This document shows positions 12,173-22,868 of a stretch of 64,000 nt of DNA, piece after piece. Positions within the stretch are counted from its first letter, which is position 1, and each line of letters opens with the position of its first letter. The stretch is taken from the NCBI GenBank assembly GCA_025738555.1, contig JAOVFP010000006.1, positions 6,200,001 to 6,264,000 of the forward strand, written 5' to 3'. Source of the DNA: Cyathus striatus. Lineage: Eukaryota; Basidiomycota; Agaricomycetes; Agaricales; Nidulariaceae. A program made the position numbers and the translations under genes. Under the pieces are notes generated by a model. It saw only the letters and a list, made by a program, of their open reading frames with translations, did no database searches and had not been told where the DNA came from.

Positions 12173-12412
12173 TGTCAGAAGTAACAAAGAATAAGGAGGG
12201 TGGTTGAGAGCAAAGAGAATAATAAGAAAGCAAAGAGAGTGGTAAAGGAGCAAGAACTCAAACACAAACACTGACACAGACACAGATAGGGAGGAATATC
12301 TGTGTCTGTGTCAGTGTTTGTGTTTGAGTTCTTGCTCCTTTACCACTCTCTTTGCTTTCTTATTATCCTCTTTGCTCTCAACAACCCTCCTTATTCTTTG
12401 TTACTTCTGACA
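12173..12412. repeat. Palindrome of two R-U5 arms, 116 bp each
   Basis: Position x pairs with 24585 minus x along the whole length, without gaps. The unpaired centre is GGGAGGAA (12289-12296). The centre lies where the LTR has CCCTCCCTAT followed by TGTGTCTGTG, about 45 bases after the TATA box, so it probably marks the start of R, the transcription start site. Confidence 0.92.
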
Positions 12413-12425
12413 GGTTATGGGCCCC
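12413..12425 (+). promoter_or_regulatory. Candidate primer binding site, half-tRNA(iMet) type
   Basis: GGTTATGGGCCCC directly follows the CA end of the R-U5 arm. It is nearly complementary to the anticodon-loop region of initiator Met tRNA (GGGCUCAUAACC in yeast), the half-tRNA primer used by many copia-type elements. The match to this organism's tRNA cannot be checked here. Confidence 0.65.
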
Positions 12426-12571
12426 GCCTTTTAATCTTTGCCACAACATATTACCACTGCTACTTCCCCCTCTTTCAATCACAATACTTGTGCTGTCTGG
12501 GACTTTTCCCACAGTTCAGTCTCAATCACTTGTTCCCATTATCAACTCTATCCCTTCATCCATCATACACT

Positions 12572-13639
12572 ATGTCTATCAATCCTGCTGCCACAATCAT
12601 TTATGCTTCTGTTCCCACTCTCACTTCCACTAACTGGCATGAATGGGCCATATCCATGGGCATGTTCTTTAGGGCTGCTGGTGTTCAGGGGATCTCATTT
12701 GGTTTCTCTTCTAAGGAGGAGGATAAAGCTCTTTTGGAGAAGTGGTTGTCTCTTGATGGGCAGATGATTGCCTTCATTTTTGCCAAGGTTCATACTGATT
12801 ATCAGTATCTTGTTAGGGATCTGGAGTCTGGCAAAGCAGCTTGGGATGCACTCAAGGGTCATTTTCAGAAGTCTACCATTGGTCATAGAATGTAGTTTAG
12901 GAAGGAGTTTTACAGGGTTCCTCATGACATTACCAAACCCATTGACTTCTATATCCAGTCTGTTGTTGCAGCTTCCAAGAAGCTCTCAGCCCTAGGTTGC
13001 ACTGTTGATGACACTGAAGTTGTTGATGTCATCCTCATGAACTTGGATGAATCCTTCCATACCACTAGGGATGCAATTCTTGCTAGGAAGGATGAACTCA
13101 CCTTGGAGGATTTGAAGGTTTTGCTCCAGTCTGCCACTTCTGCAGATGTGGACCCCTCTTCCACTTCCATTCCTCCTATCTCTGGTCTTGCTGCTTCTGC
13201 TCAGGAAAGGCATGCATTTGGTGGATTTACAGGTTCAGGTCATGGCCATTCAGGTTCAGGTTATAATCATTCAGGTCACAGGTCTCAGGGACATACAGGA
13301 TTATCAGGATTAGGTGGGAGTCCCTCTCTAGTGGATTCCAAGGGCTTTAGGTGGTGCAATCCCACCAATGAAGGTGCCTGTCATAGGTGTGGAAGGTCTG
13401 GTCATGTTGCTGCTAGGTGCATGTTTGATATGCCTCAGGAAGTCAAGGATTGGATTATGTCCAACTCTTCTCACAACAGGTCTATGCAGCAGGCCAACTT
13501 GGCTTATCATTTCTTGTCTTCACCTATTCACTCTCCCAGAAATTCCCCTCCTTCATCCCCTCACCTCAATGCATCTATGGCTAGGCAATACTTTACTGGA
13601 GATGTCAATGATGGACTTCCTCACCCTTTGGTTATTTGA
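12572..13639 (+). pseudogene. gag: copia Gag with zinc knuckle, one nonsense codon
   Basis: Gag forms the virus-like particle and binds element RNA. The frame starts at ATG 12572 and encodes a UBN2/copia-type Gag: an N-terminal stretch with NWHEWAISMGMFFRA, a central helical part ending in a LEDLKVLLQS segment, a Gly/Ser-rich linker, and near 13377-13418 a CCHC knuckle, CHRCGRSGHVAARC, with the usual C-x2-C-x4-H-x4-C spacing. One TAG at 12893-12895 interrupts the frame after HRM; CAG (Gln) would be a one-base change. The frame ends after PHPLVI. No protease, integrase or reverse transcriptase follows, so any copying needed help from another element. Confidence 0.85.
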
Positions 13640-13735
13640 TGGACTTTGGATTTGATGGACTTTGGATTTGATGGACTTTGGATTTGATGGACTTTGGATT
13701 CTATGGACTTTTGGATTCTATGGATTTGTGTTAGA
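13640..13735 (+). repeat. 16-bp tandem repeat after gag
   Basis: GATGGACTTTGGATTT is repeated about four times, then changes to TATGGACTTTTGGATTC. It lies between the gag stop codon and the polypurine tract, where pol would be in a complete element. Confidence 0.85.
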
Positions 13736-13776
13736 TTAGGTGGGAGTTTGGTTGTACTGGCTGTGCAAGGTGGGAG

Positions 13777-14099
13777 TGTTAGATATTCTGGGTTGCACAG
13801 CTTCTTTGACAGCTGTCACTTGTCACCTGTCATACTTGACAGTTCTGTGATTGACAGATATGTGATTGACAGATTGACAGCTGTCTGTTACCTTAGTTAC
13901 ATGGACCTTGGTTGGACTTTGGTAGACACACCCAGTATATAAACACTCTGTAACTTGATAGTTGTTAATAAGTTCCCTCCCTATTTTGTGTCTGTGTCTG
14001 TGTTTGTGTCTGAGTCATTTGCTCCCTTACCACCTTCCTTGCTCTTTATTACCCTCTATTCTCTCTCCATCCACCCTTCTCTATTTGTTATTTCTGACA
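13777..14099 (+). repeat. Complete copia LTR, 323 bp
   Basis: It starts TGTTAGATATTC right after the purine-rich AGGTGGGAG and ends TTCTGACA, so it has TG..CA ends. A TATA box is at 13936. U3 contains repeated GACAGCTGTC and TTGACAG words. The R-U5 part matches the palindrome arms near 12173-12412 only at about 75-80 percent. Confidence 0.88.
13936..13943 (+). promoter_or_regulatory. TATA box of the LTR promoter
   Basis: TATATAAA lies about 45 bases before the TGTGTCTGTG block taken as the start of R. This spacing agrees with the start inferred from the palindrome centre. Confidence 0.6.
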
Positions 14100-14512
14100 G
14101 AAAGCTGCAGTGTATCATCATTGCAAGCTTTTATTGACTCTGCAGTAATTATATTGATGGCAGTCTGTATAACTGCATGGTTAAGATGACCTTGAGACTC
14201 CTTTGGGACATTGCGATTCCATGCATCTAAAATACATGCAGGCAAAAATGAGGCCTTCTCTTGATAATGAAGAGCCTGGACAGCATGTGATTTAGAATTA
14301 TAAAATGCTTGAACAAATTCATTGCCTGAGTGGTATCCAACTTCTTTGAGGGCTTTTATAGCATGAGTAACTTTTGGATCAGTTTCTTTACTCTTGTCTG
14401 ACATGTTGAGCCTTTTGAGATGAAGGAAGATGATAAAGAATACAATCATATTGCAATCACCTTGTATTGATCTATTGATAACTTCAAGACATGTCCAAAT
14501 TGGTGTGCGCAT

Positions 14513-15971
14513 ATAGTCACATGTATTGTGACTTGTGTATCAGTGACACTTTTCATCAAACTGGTAACTTAAGCTTGAAACCTATTCAAATCATTTGAAG
14601 TGTTTGCATGAAACCACTAGTAACAGAGACTTTCATAGTTTTTATACTTTTATAGCTCCTATGTTCAATGAGTCAATTACATGGTTGGATACAGCAGAAC
14701 AGCATGAAGATTTTGTCTCTAATAATGGTATGCCCCCAGTTTGAATCTGAGGGCTCTAGGGCTAATTTAGTTTCAAATCTTGCACTGTCCTGGTTATTTC
14801 AGGATGTTCATCTAAGCCTGTCTCACAATGTACCCTTCAGGTGTCCACATATGGAAGGGTCCACGTGATATCATGAGACAGGCTTTGTTGAGCCTAACTG
14901 TAAGGTAGCAGATGTCCATCAGCTTCAGATGGATTCACAAGGGCAATAGACTGTGATAGAGTAGGTGAGACTAGGAGGGAGAGGAAGGGAAGCAGACAAA
15001 ATGGAGATATCAGCTGAGACGAGCCATGTGGAAATGTTACATAGGCAAGTAAACATACCTTTTGGGGATCATCTGGAGGCGTTTTGAAAGCTTTCACAAG
15101 TCTGGCAGAGGGGGGCCTCACCAGATGTTCAAACATTCATGTCTGGCACAGTCTGACGGTGCTTGAGAATTTGAAATTCTGCTCGGCACCTCGGCACGTT
15201 AACATCTGGCACGTCAGACTGTGCCAGATCCTTATGGGAAGGAGTTTGTAGTCCCCTGTTACTATTTGATTGGATCTCTCAGGGACACTTTTGCTCCCAC
15301 AATTTATTTTGGTGTCAAGACAAACCAGTTTGCATAGTTATTTGAGCACTTATCAAGCATGACACAAGCCAATTTGCAGTGGGAGTAAGCTCCCAACATT
15401 TAATAAGAATCTTCATCATGGTACCATCACACTTAGTCTCCCATTTGCCAGCCTGAAGGTTGTTATGCAATACAGAGAGATCCTCATTAAGTAATTTGAA
15501 TTTAGACTAGTAGGACATAAGTATACCACTGGGTGAATGAGCAGTAGATGAACTCGAGAGAGTACTTAGTGATTTCAAGTCATGAGAGTGATCTGTAAAT
15601 AATCCACACCAGCAAAGGGCAATTTTAGAGGAGCAGTAGATGAACTTGAGACTCGAGAGAGTAATAAGTTCAAGTCACAAGAACAATCAGCAACAAATCT
15701 ACACTAGATCATGACAGAACAGTATATGAAAGCAATGAAGAAATCTACAACAGACAAAGGAGCAGTAGATGAACTTGAGAGGTTAGTGTGTTCAAGTTGC
15801 GAGAGCACATTGGTTTCTAGATTCATGCACTGATTAAACACAAATTACACTGACACAGTTCAAACTGTTGTATTATAGCCTTTCCACTATCATCTATTAC
15901 TATTATAACTCATCTCTTATAAAACAACTAACCTTTATGTTATTCCTTTGAGCTTTACTGCTATAGTTCTA
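14513..15971. other. Gene-poor stretch with two small palindromes and minus-strand remnants
   Basis: AAGCCTGTCTCA at 14815 pairs with TGAGACAGGCTT at 14874. A stronger hairpin spans 15142-15228 (TCTGGCACAGTCTGACG paired with CGTCAGACTGTGCCAGA) and may be a very short foldback element. On the minus strand 15530-15290 gives a short readable stretch including AGKWETKCDG, perhaps an exon remnant of a transposon gene. Nothing else was recognised. Confidence 0.4.
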
Positions 15972-16415
15972 TGGTGCACATCACTTAGTCACTACTAGTT
16001 TTGTGCAGTGGCAAAAATGGTCCACGAAAAATTTTGAAAAATTTTGACTTGTTATCTTCAACTTTATGAAGGTTTAGCTGTATAATATCACTACTTCATT
16101 AATGGAGTAGATCATAAGGTGTAATGTAGTAGTTCCATAGCTTCCTTGACAAATTTCAACACATAAGATTGATGACTAATTATATCCATTTATAGTAATT
16201 ACCTTCCCAATATAGTAATATGGCAAAATCTGGCATGTGTGAAAAATATAACTCACTCAGTTTTGGGAATTTTGAAAAACTGTTTAGCAGAATTATTCTG
16301 CTCATCAAAACAAGCATTTCTACAAGAAGAATAAGAAATTGGAGTCATTTTGCATGAGAAATATCAGGTGACATTTCCTTGCACAAAAGTAGTGGTGACT
16401 AAGTGATGTGCACCA
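15972..16415. mobile_element. 444-bp TA-flanked MITE
   Basis: Ends begin TGGTGCACATCACTTAGTCA and are inverted over about 36 bp with two mismatches. TA flanks each side (15970-15971 and 16416-16417). The interior is AT-rich without a frame. It fits a Tc1/mariner-type non-autonomous element. Confidence 0.85.
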
Positions 16416-16419
16416 TAGG

Positions 16420-17540
16420 ATCCTTATTCAGAATTGTTTAGTCAATATGGCACAGCCAAATATTTCTGATCATGCTACAATTTTCTGTTCCATTTGCTCC
16501 CAAGTTTTTTTCTGTTCCCCATCCCTCATTGTCTCTATTTCCCCCTCAATTGCTCATCAAGAAATTCGAGCCTATTGATGAAAATAAATATACATTGATG
16601 AGGCTTTACTCTTGGTGTATGCTATGTTGAAGGGAAGGAGTAGGGAAAATTGGCTGAGGCAATGGAATGGGTTCATAGTATCATGTTTCCCCTTCTTATT
16701 CAAGCTACTTACTTTCGTTATCACTCTCTAGTTCATTTTCAGTTGTACCATAGTCAATACTCTGCTCAAGGGTCCATCATTCATTCTTCCCTTGCCATCT
16801 TCAGTCCCAATGGACTCTTGTTCGCTGTCACATGCTCTCTACCACCATTCCAGTGTTGCACTACAAAGCAGCCTGGTCATCTGCTACCACCTTGGGGGGG
16901 TAGTTTTAGTCTCAAGCCAACACTGGATTCATGATTTCGTCAAGTAAAAGTAGCCACAGTGTATTGTTTGTCTTGCAAGATTGGGGTTAGTGAGCCCTTT
17001 TTATTCCCTTGTTTCAACATAATGGACTCTCTATGTACTATTCCTTTGTCCTTTCTATTCTCATCTTCGGTATTTCTATTGCCTCTGGCAGTGTGAGAGT
17101 ACGTGCATGTCATCTGAATTGTATGACCTCTGTTTGTATTTTATGGTATGGGCTATGCCCCAGATAATCTTACCTCTTTCTGGTTTACATTTCCATGTAC
17201 CTTTCTAAGTGACTCAAACCTCATCCACCTCAAAGAGTGTCAAACTGCTAAGCTAAGTATTATTCAAAGACTACAAGAACTGACGACTTTTCTATAGGTA
17301 GTACTCAACTATTGTTAAATCTGATCGTGATGCTCGCTACATGTCAAACAGATTATTCCTCCACAATAGTACTGGCTACATCTCTCCTCGCTTTCCATGA
17401 AGCTGACTACTATTTAGCTGATCCAGATTTGTCACATAGTGAATACGGTGCCATGCGACAGTTCTTTCTGCTAACCTGAGAATGACAATGTACAACTACT
17501 GATAAATGGTAACAATAACAATTAGTATTACTATGTACAC
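16420..17540. other. No recognisable gene
   Basis: A 94-codon plus-strand frame at 16650-16934 has no motif I recognise. The rest is AT-rich and has no clear repeat. It separates the MITE from the 3' end of the transposase relic on the minus strand. Confidence 0.4.
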
Positions 17541-19535
17541 TTATAGTTTGTGTAGAAGCTCACCTGAGGTTGAAGTGCTAAATACAGGTTGTGGTATTGG
17601 CGCTGAACCTTTACCAAAATGCAATGCATCTACACTATGCTTATTAACCCTTGGCTTTTTTGGAGATTGACTTGCTGCACGACTTTGCGAATGCAATTGA
17701 CACATAACAGAGTTCTGAGAGCGGTAAAACTCTGTAGAAAACTGATCATGCATGTTTATGCCCTGGGTTAATAGTAGTGCAACACTTGAATGAATGCAAA
17801 AGTCATACTGCATGCCATGCATAATGCCTCCAAGCATGGTGAGGTTTTTTCCATCATGATTAATGTCCCGATGAGATTGCTCGTTTCCATTTGTTGATGA
17901 AGATGAACTCTGCCAAACATGAAGAGGAATCAGACTTTGCTTTTGGTTTATAGCCAGAATTACAAATTCTGCTTTCAATTTATCATTAAGCCATGCTTTG
18001 ATATGTATAAGTATATATTATGCATGGGGTGTGAGATGTAGAGCTTACCTTTAGCTTTCTCAGTTCCACCACTTCTTATGATATTGCATATGGGGGTGAT
18101 GTCATGCATAGTTGTAGATGCAAGACTATACATTGCATCTATTACTTCTGTTGTTTCATAGCTTTGTAAATCATTAATATGCCGCTTTAAGTGCACAGTA
18201 CACAGCCTATAGAATTGACAGAGATGGACATATGCTGTCAAATCCTTCATCATTCGTGCTGGTTCCACAGGGCAATTTATTTTGAGATCTTGACATAGCA
18301 TTTCGCAATATAGCCCTACCCCTTCAAGAATCAAAATGTAAATCAATTTATATAGCAATAACTCCTTACCTAGTGCTTGCCCCTTGTGTGCATCAGTGAT
18401 CCAAACATAATAACCTGTCCCATGAATGTGTTGAAATTGAACTGATAACCTAGTAATCTTAGTTGCAATGTCAAATATCCATTTAAAAAGAATGAAGTGA
18501 GCTCGTGCTGATTGTGATGTTGTGAAAGCACGTGTGCCAACAATAGCTATATCACAGATAAAGAGTTTAGAATTTGATAGCATAGGATATACTATTAGCA
18601 CAAATACAAGCATACATTTCATTCTGTTTGTATCCCAGGTTTCCATTTCAAATTCTTGCCATTTTCTGTGCACATGCTTGAATGAGGTGTCAATGGAAAT
18701 GTACAAGGCATGAATTAGTGCGAAGGCCATTGCCTTTGACATGCATATAACAAGGTGAAATATTTTGTTGCCCTCAATATAGTGTGATTCAGCACATCGT
18801 ATATATTGTTTATGTTCTGGAAGACTTGAATGTATTTCAGTGAGATATACTGCACCTGATCATGTTATCAGTCCTGCATTCAAAAATTCTTGATGATATA
18901 TATTGTACCATCAAATCCAGTTCCATTTGGAAAATATTGATGTCACAGCTTTCCTATCAGCCATTGAACATGATCCAGATTTCCAAGTGAAGGGTGAAGT
19001 TGAGACAAAGGGGGGTCTAGAGTAGATTTCCATCCAAGATGCTGTCGAAGTGCAGATACAAACCCAGAATTTATCATAATTGTTCATGGAGTTGCATCAG
19101 AAAGTTTCCAGCCAAGCTCAAGAAGCATAGAGTTAAAAATATCTATAATTGGAGGTGGATTTTTGACATGAAGTGGTGGAGAATGCGAATGAATGCCTTT
19201 TGATATGATTACAACTTGTGGGCACAAGTGCAAATCATGGGGCATGTATATGGAATATTTAACTTTGCATTTGCTCTGTAAGCATAGAGAGCCTCATTGA
19301 AGTCTCCCTTTCAAATCACAGTGCCAAAAAGCTAAACATGCAAATTTTAGCATTCAAAATATTAGGAGATAATGTAAATGAACATATTACATATGGCATT
19401 TGTCTTGTTGCTGTGATGGCGATGCTTGATATGTACAACCTGTTAATGGACCATACCTATTGCAAAGTGCCTTCTCTTCATGATATTTAATTAGCAACTT
19501 ATCATCAGATATAAGAGGGGCAGCAAGAAAATTCT

Positions 19536-20668
19536 GGGCACGCACAAAAGTGAGTGTGAGTTGAGTGTGCATGCACAGGGTTGAATTTTCACACTCACCT
19601 ATTGAGCATGAAAATTCGACCCTGTGCATGAAAATTCTATACATGAGCTTGAATAATATTTTTATGAGCATGAGCCAACTGGCTGTCTTATATAAACTAC
19701 ATACTGAATACTAGATATAGTAAAGCATATATTTAATACAATTTGGTATATACTAAGCACTGTAATGTAACAATTGAAGAACACCAGTGGGTTTTATATA
19801 TATTTCATTATTATTGTCTACTTTATGAGTGTATAATTATTTAAAAGGTATACCAATGATCCAGAGTGTTTAGTTATAACTTAGAGTGTATATAAATGAT
19901 TCAGAGAGTTTACAAATGATCCACAGGTTGAAAAAATGACTCTAATATTAATGAGTGTGAATACAAATACCAATTACTCTCATGCTCACACTCAAGTTAA
20001 TGAACATTGAGTGTGAGTGCAATATTTGTGAGTGTGAATACAAATACCAATTACTCTCACACTCACACTCAAGTTAAAGGACATTGAGCATGAGTGTAAT
20101 ATTTGTGAGTGTGAATAAGAATACCAATCACACTTATGCTCAAGTTTAATACAAGTGTAATATTTGTGAGCATGAATAGGAATACCAATCACACTCACAC
20201 TCAAGTTAAAGGACATTGAGCATGAATACAAATATCAATTACACTCACACTCACACTCAAATACAATACCAATTACTCTCATGCTCACACTCAAGTTAAA
20301 GAACATTGAGCATGAGTGTAATATTAGTGAGTGTGAATGTAATATTAATGAGTGTGAGTGTAATATTAGTGAGCATGAGTGTAATATTAGTGAGTGTGAG
20401 TGTAATATTAATGAGTGTGAGTGTAATATTAGTGAGTGAACATTTGACTTCATATCTTGATCAAAAACCTCACTCACATTCACAATATGATACAGTCATA
20501 CAACACTAGTATGTACATTTGATTTACACCCTTTTTGACTCACAAATGGGCCATTTAGAACTAAAATAAATACCTTGAGCGTGACATGCTCAATCACACT
20601 CACTTTTGTGCATGAAAATTCGACCTTGAGCGTGGCACACTCAATCACACTCACTTTTGTGCATGCCC
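19536..20668. mobile_element. GAGTGTGA-word TIR element inside the transposase relic
   Basis: The left end GGGCACGCACAAAAGTGAGT and the right end, inverted GGGCATGCACAAAAGTGAGT, form the TIRs. The flanks are GAAAATTCT (19527-19535) and GAAAATTTCT (20669-20678), a 9-bp TSD with one inserted T. The subterminal and central parts are arrays of GAGTGTGAGTGTAATATTAG and its complement. When the element and one TSD copy are removed, the minus-strand frame reads through from WAHRNF to LAAPLISDDK. No gene of its own is present. Confidence 0.8.
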
Positions 20669-21414
20669 GAAAATTTCTATGTGCCCATATAAGAGCACTG
20701 AGATAGTTTATATCAAAATCTTGGAGGTTTCTAAGGACAAGATGCACTCTGTCCTCATATTTCCAGAACTGACATCTAGTTTACTTACATTTAGGCATCT
20801 GAAAGATGGAAAAAGAAAAATAGCTTACTGGAGCCATGGTTCATTGAATTTGTTGTATAAAAGTATCATACGTCCTGAACAAATTGTGTTGGAACCTGTT
20901 GCCAGTTCAGAGCTGCATATGTTCCCACTGTTCTCATCATCACTCTCTGGTTCTCCGGAATAATCAGAAAGGTCAACAGAATTAAAGGAACAACCAATCT
21001 CATGAACAGCACAATAAAAAGAGAGCGTCTTGGAGAATACACTTTCTTCTGGTGATGGGCTTCGGTTATTGTTAATTAATGCAATTGCATCTGCAGAGTA
21101 ATATTGGCAGACTTTCAACCCTCTACCTGGTGGGACAATTTGTTAGTAAAGATAAATGAAAGTAGCAATATTATACATACAAGATGTCTTTAGCTGTTTA
21201 CAGAGTACATTCTTGTGTTTCTCATCCTTTAAAATTGATCCACAGTAGGCATTTGTTATGCCCCCATGTTTGTCGCCAAGTGAGTTTTGTACATTTGCCT
21301 TTGGGTGATGTTTACTGTGGGGATCAATAAAAAATCTATGTCCTATAGCACCATCAGGTGTCGAAGCAGCAACAGGATACTCAATGATAGCACCCAGTGG
21401 ATAATCAATAAGTC

Positions 21415-21797
21415 AAAGTAGAAGAAGGGACAAGGCAGGGAGATTTCATTCTCATTTCAATATCTCACAATAGCTTTCACATCATACAAAGCACTCAGTC
21501 ACACGCAGCTCAACAACCGCTTCACCACTTTGGCATTCAGCCACTTACACCGAAAATATGGTGCGCACTCACTCACAGTGACACCTCCAGCCCCACACCT
21601 CCTGGTGTCCTTCCTTTGGCAGGGCATCCTGAGTTACATATTATACCACCACTCTTATGCTTGCTACAAGCTCTCATCTCCTCTTACATTACTTATTATA
21701 TTACCTTAACATATGGTAGACACTACATTGTCGTGACATATGGCCTTCCATAACCGACATAAAATACAGGATTTTAAAAAAAATAAAAAAAATAAAA
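21415..21797 (+). mobile_element. Retroposed sequence with poly(A)-like tail and 12-bp TSD
   Basis: A 383-bp insertion ends in TTTTAAAAAAAATAAAAAAA-type sequence and is flanked by a perfect direct repeat AATCAATAAGTC at 21403-21414 and 21798-21809. An A-rich tail plus a 7-20 bp TSD is the mark of LINE-machinery target-primed reverse transcription. The body (CAAGGCAGGGAGATTTCATT near its start) is not recognised; it could be a SINE, a short 5'-truncated LINE end or a processed transcript. Removing it restores the minus-strand frame from TIERLID to YPLGAI. Confidence 0.82.
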
Positions 21798-22376
21798 AAT
21801 CAATAAGTCGTTCAATTGTAAGTTTGTGATGAATGCGAATTGGTCCAGTTATAATGGAAGATTCCACATTAAAAACGGCACTTGCTGGATGTACATTGAC
21901 GAGGGGATGGGTGCGGGTATCAAGGAGCGAAGCATTATAAGAAGAACTCGAAGTTGTAGGAGGGGGAGAATTGGTGTTGAGCAAAGACACATCATTCAAG
22001 ATGACTCTGGCATTATGAAGTAAAGCACTAGCCTTAGCTATTGCTTCCTTCTGAGGGGTCGAAAACATAAGTTACATATTCATACACCAATATCAACTTC
22101 AGCCTTAAATACACTGGAGTTTCGTCTGCACTATATTCCTGAGTATAAGTCCACCCCGAAAAATTCGCATCTGTAGCCATATACAACGCAATAAATTGAA
22201 TCACCCCTTCAATGCAGTAACTTCATAGAAAACGATCTTGACTGATTGTGTTTCAGCTCACCTTACAGAGGAAATTGTTGTCTCACAGATGGCACGTAAC
22301 CAATTCCATGCTCAAGCAAACAGGTATAATGAAGCACAAAATTTAGGAATTGTATTTCAAATTTGCTTTGATCGGA

Positions 22377-22690
22377 GTACCTGGAGAAACTGTAGCCACA
22401 AATCCAGTTTGAGGCCGCTCTACCAATATAATAATATTGGAGATGATCATATTTTACTAGAAAGACGAAGCGCATAGGTGTTTCAGCTAGCCGTAGTACA
22501 TAATTTTAAGTCCCACCACAATGTTGGCCTTTTTCATGTCTGCTGCGATTGGAGGATGGCAGCTGCAAATCGAGTTCCAGACCACTATACCAATATAATA
22601 ATATAGGAGACCATCATGTATTACTAGCGAACAAAGCAGGTAGGTGTTTCAGCAAACTGCAGTATATAATTTTTGCTCTCACCAGGATAA
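22377..22690. repeat. Direct duplication, about 160-bp unit, two copies
   Basis: Both copies contain CTATACCAATATAATAATAT (or CTCTACCAATATAATAATAT) followed by GGAGA..ATCATATTTTACTAG-like sequence and TAGGTGTTTCAGC. They differ at perhaps a fifth of positions. The unit lies upstream of the gene at 22869 and may include exon remnants of it. Confidence 0.6.
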
Positions 22691-22868
22691 AATATGAATG
22701 AGCAATTTAGCTAGCGTATCAAAACATAAAATTTTCCAGGGCATAGCTATCGGGTACCGATAAACCTGTGTGTATAGCGACCAGGGATGATCTGACAATT
22801 CAAAATGCGAACTTGAAGTTAGATATAAAAGTATAACAACTTACAACTCCAATTTTCTCGAAGATATT

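Larger units (their letters stand above)
12173..14099 (+). mobile_element. Ty1/copia gag-only element with an inverted left LTR end
   Basis: The order is: inverted R-U5 fragment (12173-12288), 8-nt loop, direct R-U5 fragment (12297-12412), primer binding site, gag (12572-13639), spacer repeats, purine tract, full LTR (13777-14099). The insertion is flanked by GAAAG at 12168-12172 and 14100-14104, the 5-bp TSD usual for copia elements. Both outer ends are the LTR 3' end (TGTCAGAA on the left, TTCTGACA on the right). There is no pol. The two inner arms differ at about 2 of 116 positions, but both differ from the U5 of the right LTR at roughly a fifth to a quarter of positions. It lies inside the DUF6589-type relic. 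Confidence 0.9.
10340..14512 (-). pseudogene. DUF6589-type protein relic, split by a copia insertion
   Basis: Read on the minus strand, 14400-14105 gives an N-terminal part (including YHSGNEFVQAFYNS), and the frame continues across the copia insertion into 12167-12060 once one copy of the 5-bp TSD is removed. Further on, 11736-10940 gives YDNINFTLWKAS and LPALNEEETS and a GFHYQL block, and 10640-10362 gives a tail with DVGHMW and EHNNSFLKV. From memory this order resembles the fungal DUF6589 family, whose function is unknown and which occurs with transposons. Five in-frame stops are TGA (in AE*TK, IA*IN, HL*KL, LD*PH, LF*TH) and one is TAG. Each TGA sits where an Arg CGA codon would be plausible. 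A GTAAG splice donor follows NTEKIG near 12055. Confidence 0.6.
17541..22068 (-). pseudogene. MULE-like transposase relic, multi-exon, split by two insertions
   Basis: Minus-strand pieces run from an N-terminal segment (22068-21810) through 21413-21190, 21120-20840, 20750-20680, 19535-19390 and 19250-18750 to a 255-codon stretch (18742-17975) and a low-complexity tail (17978-17541). The core holds SIDTSFKHVHRKWQEFEMET, then FRHIHG-like FQHIHGTG and WITDAHKGQALG. An Asp in IDTSFK and another in TDAHKGQ resemble the first two catalytic acidic residues of MULE transposases; that is inference from pattern. I recall many similar unnamed proteins in Agaricomycetes. GT-AG introns fit in several places. 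The gene is broken by the TIR element at 19536-20668 and by a polyadenylated insertion at 21415-21797. Whether any transcript could still be functional is doubtful. Confidence 0.55.

Noticed and set aside
12173..12412. A separate older solo LTR in inverted orientation beside the copia element
   Set aside because: Only one GAAAG pair exists and it brackets the whole unit; the two arms are complementary without gaps around a small loop.
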